Source: Deltaproteobacteria bacterium (GTDB lineage Bacteria; Desulfobacterota; Desulfobaccia; Desulfobaccales; 0-14-0-80-60-11). From it: a DNA stretch of 11,049 nucleotides. Of the stretch, positions 6,804 through 11,049 are shown piece by piece. The DNA is taken from the NCBI GenBank assembly GCA_016874945.1, contig VGSO01000067.1:1-11049 (forward strand), in the 5' to 3' direction. Each line of letters begins with the position of its first letter. Position 1 is the stretch's first letter. The notes beneath the pieces were generated by a model that saw nothing but the letters and a program-made list of their open reading frames with translations, did no database searches and had not been told where the DNA came from. Position numbers and translations under genes: made by a program.

Positions 6804-8207
6804 ATGGTTCCACCAGACCAAATCCGCCAGCTTCAAGCCCTAGTAGGACCCGGGAACCTCCTCTCCGCCCAGGAAGACCTTTGGTGCTACGCCTTTGACG
6901 CCACCGACCATATCCAGGCGCCGGCCGCGGTGGTATTTCCCGGCTGTGCCGCGGAAATCTCCCAGATTCTGCGCCTGGCCAACCGCCATGGCTTTCCCGT
7001 GACCCCCCGGGGCGCGGGCACCGGCCGCTCCGGGGGCGCAGTGCCGGCCCCCGGCGGAGTGGTCCTGGTCCTCACCCGGTTGAACCGCATCCTGGAAATT
7101 AGCCCGGAAGACTTGGTAGCCGTGGTGGAGCCGGGGGTCATCACCGGCCGCCTCCAGGCCGCGGTGGAAGAGCAAGGGCTTTATTATCCCCCGGACCCCA
7201 GCAGCGCCGATTTCTGCACCCTGGGCGGCAACGTGGCCGAGTGCGCCGGAGGGGCCGTAGCGGTGCAGTATGGCGTAACCCGGGACTATGTCCTGGGTCT
7301 CCAGGTGGTGCTGCCCACCGGGGAAATCATTGAAACCGGCGCCCGCACCATGAAAGGGGTGGTGGGTTACGACCTCACCCGGCTCATCACCGGCTCCGAA
7401 GGCACCCTGGGCGTAATCACTCGCATCATCCTGCGCCTGACCCCCCGGCCCCCGGCCCGTCAGACCCTGGCCGCGGGATTCCCGGACCTGGAGATGGCCG
7501 CTCGGGCGGTAAGCCTCATCTTAAGGGCCGGACTGGTCCCCACGGCCCTGGAATTTATGGACCGCACCACCCTGAACTGCGTCAGGGAGATGCTCCCCTT
7601 TAGGATGACCCAGGAGATTGCCGCCCTGCTGCTCATCGCGGTGGACGGCCATCCCCACGATGTGGAGGAAAGGGCCGGGGCCATGGAGCGGTTTTGTCGG
7701 GAGCAAGGCGCCGGGATGGCCATCCGGGCCCGGACCCCGGCGGAGGCCGAAGTATTGTGGAAGGCCCGGCGGGTGATGTCTCCGGCCCTTCGCCAGGTAA
7801 AGCCGCAAAAAATCTCCGAGGACGTGGCCGTCCCCTTGAGCGCCATCCCCCGGTTGGTGGCCGCGCTTCAGGAGGTCTCCCGGCGCCGGGGCCTGCCCGT
7901 GGCCTCTTACGGCCATGCCGGGGACGGCAATATTCACGTCAACGTGCTCTATGACCAGAAAATCCCCGGGGAAAAGGAGGCGGCCCACCAGGCCGTGGAG
8001 GACATCTTTTCCCTGGTGCGGCAGATGGACGGGACGCTCTCCGGCGAACACGGCGTGGGACTCACCAAAGCCCCTTATCTGGAAATGGAACTCTCCCGGG
8101 AGGCCATCGCCTTACAGCAGCGCCTCAAGAGGGCTTTCGACCCCAATAACATCATGAACCCGGGGAAGATTTTTCCCCCTGGGAGGGGGCGTGTCACGCC
8201 CCCCTAG
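6804..8207 (+). CDS. glcD: FAD-linked 2-hydroxyacid dehydrogenase (GlcD / D-lactate dehydrogenase type)
   Basis: A 467-residue flavoprotein of the GlcD/Dld family (vanillyl-alcohol oxidase fold). The N-terminal FAD-binding half contains PRGAGTGRSGGA (68-79), the DPSS...TLGGNVAECAGG stretch (131-150), and GVVGYDLTRLITGSEGTLG (185-203). The C-terminal half has GHAGDGNIHVN (370-380) and SGEHGVG (413-419), histidine motifs that shape the active site and metal site in this family. It oxidises a 2-hydroxyacid such as D-lactate or glycolate to the 2-oxoacid; the exact substrate is not visible. Being divergent from the POR operon, lactate to pyruvate is a sensible guess. No iron-sulfur partner (GlcF/LldE type) is adjacent, so the electron acceptor is unknown. 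Family members usually end near NPGKIFP (452-458); the last nine residues here include sequence encoded by a palindromic repeat that also holds the stop. Only a weak GGGA precedes the ATG. Confidence 0.9.
   Translation: MVPPDQIRQLQALVGPGNLLSAQEDLWCYAFDATDHIQAPAAVVFPGCAAEISQILRLANRHGFPVTPRGAGTGRSGGAVPAPGGVVLVLTRLNRILEISPEDLVAVVEPGVITGRLQAAVEEQGLYYPPDPSSADFCTLGGNVAECAGGAVAVQYGVTRDYVLGLQVVLPTGEIIETGARTMKGVVGYDLTRLITGSEGTLGVITRIILRLTPRPPARQTLAAGFPDLEMAARAVSLILRAGLVPTALEFMDRTTLNCVREMLPFRMTQEIAALLLIAVDGHPHDVEERAGAMERFCREQGAGMAIRARTPAEAEVLWKARRVMSPALRQVKPQKISEDVAVPLSAIPRLVAALQEVSRRRGLPVASYGHAGDGNIHVNVLYDQKIPGEKEAAHQAVEDIFSLVRQMDGTLSGEHGVGLTKAPYLEMELSREAIALQQRLKRAFDPNNIMNPGKIFPPGRGRVTPP
8185..8207. 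repeat. Palindromic element, copy 2, overlapping the glcD-like stop codon
   Basis: Arms GGGGGCGTG (8185-8193) and CACGCCCCC (8195-8203) form an inverted repeat around one base. Read on the minus strand it begins CTAGGGG, matching the TAGGGG...CGCCCC layout of the other two copies. It encodes the last residues (GRVTPP) and the TAG of the flavoprotein gene. It may also stop transcription, although no run of T follows directly. Confidence 0.7.
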
Positions 8208-8311
8208 GACGCTGTCCCGGGAAAACCCTTAAAAAATTTTTCTGCATTGGGGTAATAATAATAATATTACCAAAACCATATGGATATATCAGGTTTAGCA
8301 ATTTTTAATGC

Positions 8312-8340
8312 TTGACAAAAATTTCACAATGGCATACTTA
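8312..8340 (+). promoter_or_regulatory. dsrC promoter candidate with Rex-like operator
   Basis: TTGACA (8312-8317) is a perfect -35 box. The -10 box is weak: TACTTA (8335-8340) at 17 bases or CATACT (8333-8338) at 15. The 18-mer TTGACAAAAATTTCACAA (8312-8329) matches 12 of the 14 fixed positions of the Rex consensus TTGTGAAnnnnTTCACAA and lies on the -35 box. Rex represses when NADH is low, so this would link dsrC to the NADH/NAD+ ratio. No Rex gene is in the window. Confidence 0.5.
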
Positions 8341-8351
8341 TGTCATGACAT
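8340..8351. promoter_or_regulatory. 12-bp perfect palindrome ATGTCATGACAT near the dsrC start of transcription
   Basis: The word equals its own reverse complement and overlaps the expected transcription start, 40 bases before the dsrC ATG. Its position fits an operator for a dimeric regulator, but I cannot assign a factor. Confidence 0.35.
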
Positions 8352-8373
8352 ACCTTCAGGCCCACAAATCTTT

Positions 8374-8380
8374 AAGGAGG
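8374..8380 (+). promoter_or_regulatory. Ribosome binding site of dsrC
   Basis: AAGGAGG is a near-perfect anti-16S match placed 10 bases before the ATG. It is the strongest ribosome site on the plus strand here and agrees with the high expression usual for DsrC. Confidence 0.85.
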
Positions 8381-8390
8381 ATATATCGGC

Positions 8391-8708
8391 ATGCCCAATG
8401 TAGAATTCAAAGGCAAGGTTTTTGAGGTTGACGAAGACGGCTTCCTGGCCAATCTGGACCAGTGGTGCCAGGAGTGGGTGGATTACGTCAAAGATTCCGA
8501 AGGCATCTCGGAGCTTACGGATGACCACTGGAAAGTCATCAACATGCTCCAGGATTATTATAAGAAGAACGGCATCGCTCCCATGGTCCGGATTCTCTCC
8601 AAGGTCACCGGCTTCAAATTGAAGCAGATCTACGAACTGTTTCCCTCCGGCCCGGGCAAAGGCGCCTGCAAAATGGCCGGGTTGGCCAAGCCCACCGGCT
8701 GCGTATAA
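8391..8708 (+). CDS. dsrC: DsrC, sulfur-carrier protein of dissimilatory sulfite reduction
   Basis: A 105-residue protein matching full-length DsrC. It has the typical N-terminal MPNVEFKGKVFEVDEDGFL, the DDHWKVI segment (44-50) and the C-terminal arm with two conserved cysteines, C93 (GACKMAG) and C104 (PTGCV, penultimate), separated by ten residues. In DsrC these cysteines carry sulfite-derived sulfur as a trisulfide for DsrAB and are re-reduced by DsrMKJOP. TusE-like and RspA-like homologues lack one or both, so this copy should be functional in the Dsr pathway. A strong AAGGAGG ribosome site lies 10 bases before the ATG. The gene stands alone, away from dsrAB, as is common in sulfate reducers. 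It marks the host as a sulfur-respiring organism. Confidence 0.97.
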   Translation: MPNVEFKGKVFEVDEDGFLANLDQWCQEWVDYVKDSEGISELTDDHWKVINMLQDYYKKNGIAPMVRILSKVTGFKLKQIYELFPSGPGKGACKMAGLAKPTGCV

Positions 8709-8743
8709 GCTTAGCCCCTACCGGTCGCCTAAAATTTGGTTTG

Positions 8744-8781
8744 GTGAAGCAGATTCCTCTCTACCGGGGAATCTGCTTCAC
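8744..8781 (+). terminator. Long hairpin downstream of dsrC
   Basis: Perfect 14-base arms GTGAAGCAGATTCC (8744-8757) and GGAATCTGCTTCAC (8768-8781) enclose a 10-base loop, 36 bases after the dsrC stop. It should end or protect the dsrC mRNA. No T-run follows, so a classical intrinsic terminator is not certain and mRNA 3'-end stabilisation is an alternative. Confidence 0.55.
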
Positions 8782-8793
8782 GCATTATCCAGC

Positions 8794-8821
8794 AAGTCAA
8801 ATGTAAAGTTTTATTTGACTT
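8794..8821. promoter_or_regulatory. Inverted repeat overlapping the -35 box of the radical SAM gene
   Basis: Arms AAGTCAAAT (8794-8802) and ATTTGACTT (8813-8821) are perfect inverted copies separated by 10 bases, so their centres are 19 bases (about two helical turns) apart. The right arm contains the -35 box TTGACT, a suitable place for a repressor. An AT-rich hairpin ending the dsrC transcript is a less likely alternative. Confidence 0.4.
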
Positions 8822-8843
8822 TTACCCGTCCTACCGATACACT
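8815..8843 (+). promoter_or_regulatory. Promoter candidate of the radical SAM gene
   Basis: TTGACT (8815-8820, five of six matches) and TACACT (8838-8843, four of six) are separated by exactly 17 bases. Transcription would begin near 8850 and give a leader of about 105 bases before the ATG at 8955. No known riboswitch was recognised in that leader. Confidence 0.5.
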
Positions 8844-8954
8844 CCCCGCAAGGCATATCCTCTGAAAGCACGTCTCCATTCAAGGGAAGGAATCTAGATA
8901 GGTTTGCCCGCCGCGGCCCCAACCACTTGGGCAATTCTGTAAGGAAGTGAAATC

Positions 8955-10805
8955 ATGGCTCGCCCCATCGACAAAGTCCTGTTCATTGAACCCCGGGCGC
9001 CCCGGCCCCACATCTTCAGCCGAGTGGTTATCCCCCGATTAGGGCCGGTATTGCTGGGAACCATTCTCCAACGCCAGGGTATTGAGACGAAAGTGGTGGT
9101 GGAGGACCTCTCCTGCCCCGATTACGCCACTCTGGATTTCCGGCCGGACTTGGTCTGCATTTCCAGTATCTCCTCCACCATCCCCCGAGCCTATAAGCTG
9201 GCAGACTTCTACCGCGAGCGAGGGGTGCCGGTGGTCCTGGGGGGGGCCCACTCCAGCTTTCTCCCCGCCGAAGGCCTGAATCACGCCGATCACATCATTT
9301 GCGGCGAGGGAGAGCAAGCCCTGCCGGAACTCATCGGCTTCCTCCGGGAAGGTGGCTCCCCCGGCGACATTCAAAATCTTTGTTATTTAGAGGACGGCGA
9401 GCTGAAACAAAATCCCTGGCGCCCCTTTGTGGAGGACCTGGATTCTCTTCCCATCCCCAATTACCACCTCATCCATGGGTGGGGGGCCAAAAAGCGCCAC
9501 TGGGTGTCCATTGCCACTTCCCGAGGCTGCCCTTTCAATTGCAGCTTTTGCTCGGTGATCATGTTATTCGGCCGCAAGTACCGCTACAATTCCGTGGACC
9601 GGGTCATGGAGGAAATCCGCCGCAACGCCCTGAAGGCCACTCATATATTTTTCTGTGACGACAATTTCACCGCCAACCAGGACCGCATCAAGGACCTCTG
9701 CGAACGGATAATTAAGGAAAATCTCCAGATCGAATGGAGCGCCCAGGTGCGGGTGGAGGCGGCCCGGGACCCGGAACTCCTTAAACTCATGGCCCGCAGC
9801 GGTTGTTACGTAGTTTTCGTGGGTCTGGAGTCCATCAACCCCGCCACCCTCAAAGCCTACAACAAGTCCCAGACCGTGGAAGGCATCCGGGACTGCGTCA
9901 TCAATTTCCACCACCATGGCATCAAGGTCCACGGCATGTTCGTCTTCGGCTCCGACGAAGACCACTACCAGGTAATCCGGGACACCGTGAAATTCTCCCG
10001 GAAATTGGACCTGGACTCCCTCCAGTACCTCATCCTGACGCCGGTGCCGGGGACCAAGTTTTACCAGGATCTGGAGGCCCAAAACCGCATCATCTGCCGG
10101 GATTGGAGCAACTACGACGGCCACCACGCGGTGTTCCAGCCCAAACAGTTCAGCCCTTACGAACTCCAGGCAGAAACCATCCGGGCCATGAAAAAATTCT
10201 ACTCCTGGCCCTCGGTGCTCAAGCGCCTCATCACCCGGGATCTCTTTTACGCCAAGGTCAAGGCTTACGGCCGCTTCCTCATGTGGAAGACGCAGTGGGA
10301 TAAGAGCAACTACGTGAACCAGCTTAAACGCCAGCTCTTCGCCCGGGTGCGCCAAGTTAGAGAGTGGCTGCCCGGGGGCGAGAAGGTCCGCCGGGTGGGC
10401 ATCCCCGCGGATGCCTGGAACCTGGGCCCCTGGGATCAGGGTCCCCGGGATTTTTTAATGAAGTTCTTAGAGCGGCTGGGAGTGGAAGTGGTGCTGGAAT
10501 CCGCCGGGGAAGAGGCCGCGGCCGGTCCCTTGCAGGCGGTGCGGGGGGAAATCGCCCGCCTCCAGGCCAAGGCCGACCTGATTATCCTGCCCATATGGCA
10601 GGGGTTGGAGGACGCCCGCCAGAAGCTTAAAGACCTGCAACAGGAATTAACTCAAGAGGCCATGGCCCGCTTGATGGCCCTGGAATTCAGCCGGGAATCC
10701 TTTTACACCGCCTGCATGGAACTGGGCCTCTGCTTCCGCCAGCGCCTGGACGACATCCGCCGGATCTACTTCCAAACCCAGGACGAAGTGGGCGCGCCGG
10801 TTTAA
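8955..10805 (+). CDS. B12-binding-type radical SAM protein with unassigned C-terminal extension
   Basis: A 616-residue protein. The N-terminal third (about 5-140) has the Rossmann-like layout of a cobalamin-binding domain of radical SAM enzymes, including LGPVLLGTILQRQG (29-42) and LGGAHSSFLPAEG (95-107). The cobalamin-ligand motif DxHxxG is not seen, as is usual in many of these proteins. The radical SAM core starts near 182 and has the cluster motif C192-C196-C199 (CxxxCxxC), a DDNFT segment (235-239), VGLES (289-293) and HGMFVFGSDED (326-336). The stretch to about residue 425 resembles the DUF4070-like region of HpnR/BchE relatives. Residues about 465-616 form a lysine/glutamate-rich, helix-prone extension that I do not recognise. 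The reaction could be methylation, cyclisation or another radical step; the substrate cannot be named. AAGGA lies 9 bases before the ATG. The gene appears monocistronic. Confidence 0.88.
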   Translation: MARPIDKVLFIEPRAPRPHIFSRVVIPRLGPVLLGTILQRQGIETKVVVEDLSCPDYATLDFRPDLVCISSISSTIPRAYKLADFYRERGVPVVLGGAHSSFLPAEGLNHADHIICGEGEQALPELIGFLREGGSPGDIQNLCYLEDGELKQNPWRPFVEDLDSLPIPNYHLIHGWGAKKRHWVSIATSRGCPFNCSFCSVIMLFGRKYRYNSVDRVMEEIRRNALKATHIFFCDDNFTANQDRIKDLCERIIKENLQIEWSAQVRVEAARDPELLKLMARSGCYVVFVGLESINPATLKAYNKSQTVEGIRDCVINFHHHGIKVHGMFVFGSDEDHYQVIRDTVKFSRKLDLDSLQYLILTPVPGTKFYQDLEAQNRIICRDWSNYDGHHAVFQPKQFSPYELQAETIRAMKKFYSWPSVLKRLITRDLFYAKVKAYGRFLMWKTQWDKSNYVNQLKRQLFARVRQVREWLPGGEKVRRVGIPADAWNLGPWDQGPRDFLMKFLERLGVEVVLESAGEEAAAGPLQAVRGEIARLQAKADLIILPIWQGLEDARQKLKDLQQELTQEAMARLMALEFSRESFYTACMELGLCFRQRLDDIRRIYFQTQDEVGAPV

Positions 10806-10856
10806 GACAACTTCCGGTTATCGGCTAAAAAAACTAACTATTATTAGAGGTTGCAT

Positions 10857-10886
10857 GTAGGGGCGCAAATGATTGCGCCCTTTTAT
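10857..10886 (+). terminator. Palindromic element, copy 3; likely terminator of the radical SAM gene
   Basis: GTAG is followed by arms GGGCGCAA (10861-10868) and TTGCGCCC (10873-10880) with a four-base loop and then TTTTAT. The stem and T-rich tail 52 bases past the stop fit a Rho-independent terminator for the plus-strand gene. The opening GTAGGGGC is identical to copy 1, so it is also a member of a repeated element. Confidence 0.6.
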
Positions 10887-10927
10887 ACTTTATTCCTTTT
10901 CAAATGCAACAAATACCATTTGTAATA

Positions 10928-11047
10928 CTAATTATACGTCAAACATAGAGTATTAATCCAGTTGAAGCAGGTCATTGATCGAACCAGATCAGGTTGTTGG
11001 AACAGTGGGCGGATGGCCTCGCACAGGACATCGATGACCTCCTCCAG
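10928..11047 (-). CDS. 3' end of a gene running off the window, possibly an IS630-type transposase
   Basis: Reading the minus strand from the window edge gives 39 codons ended by TAG. The product starts LEEVIDVLCEAIRPLF and continues with VRSMTCFNWI at residues 22-31. The pattern (E-V-I-x-x-L ... P-x-x-V-R-S-M-T-x-F-x-W-I) resembles the C-terminal tail of IS630/DDE-type transposases, from memory of the family only. The last eight residues come from AT-rich DNA and may be read-through beyond the usual end. The catalytic part lies outside the window, so neither the family nor intactness can be confirmed. Confidence 0.4.
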   Translation of the reverse strand: MEEVIDVLCEAIRPLFQQPDLVRSMTCFNWINTLCLTYN

Positions 11048-11049
11048 GC

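Noticed and set aside
8218..8237. GGGAAAACCC followed by A/T runs as a terminator of the glcD-like gene
   Set aside because: The stem is only three base pairs; the GC-rich palindrome at the stop codon is a better candidate.
8251..8271. TAA-rich tract with arms GGTAATA and TATTACC
   Set aside because: A short AT-rich palindrome that overlaps a trinucleotide run; likely simple sequence without a function that can be supported.
10901..10922. CAAATG...CATTTG inverted repeat as an insertion-sequence end
   Set aside because: Arms of only six AT-rich bases, with no second copy visible in the window.

Overview
This window looks like chromosomal DNA of a GC-rich, anaerobic sulfur-metabolising bacterium, most likely a sulfate reducer or a syntroph of the Desulfobacterota (old Deltaproteobacteria). 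The pointers are a DsrC protein with both C-terminal cysteines, an archaeal-type four-subunit pyruvate:ferredoxin oxidoreductase (POR), NADH-linked flavin and iron-sulfur subunits related to HydBC/NuoEF, and a GlcD/D-lactate-dehydrogenase-type flavoprotein. The genus cannot be settled from the sequence alone.

Left part (126-6384, minus strand): one long gene series, read from right to left as porG (gamma), porD (delta), porA (alpha), porB (beta), a NuoE-like protein, a NuoF-like protein and a NuoG/HoxU-like small protein. The first five genes overlap by 1 to 4 bases and should be translationally coupled. The last two follow after short spacers of about 108 and 77 bases. POR would oxidise pyruvate with CoA to acetyl-CoA and CO2 and pass electrons through the PorD clusters. 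The NuoEF/HoxU-like set could deliver them to NAD(P)+, or take part in a bifurcating or confurcating reaction. The coupling implied by the shared operon is an inference.

Middle (6385-6803): a 419-base divergent intergenic region whose last 105 bases are a degenerate array of 7-bp units running straight into the start codon of the next gene. Then comes a plus-strand FAD-linked 2-hydroxyacid dehydrogenase (6804-8207). If its substrate is lactate it would make the pyruvate that POR consumes.

Right part: monocistronic-looking dsrC (8391-8708) behind a consensus -35 box that coincides with a near-consensus Rex-type operator; then a spacer with two inverted repeats and a good promoter candidate; then a B12-binding-type radical SAM protein with an unassigned C-terminal extension (8955-10805). 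A short palindromic element follows it. The last 120 bases hold what looks like the 3' end of a minus-strand gene, possibly an IS630-type transposase.

Two kinds of non-coding structure recur. (1) Heptamer tandem repeats of three different sequences occur next to three start codons. (2) A palindromic element of the form (G)TAGGGGC...GCCC occurs three times, once forming the last codons and stop of the flavoprotein gene. No tRNA, rRNA or CRISPR array was seen.
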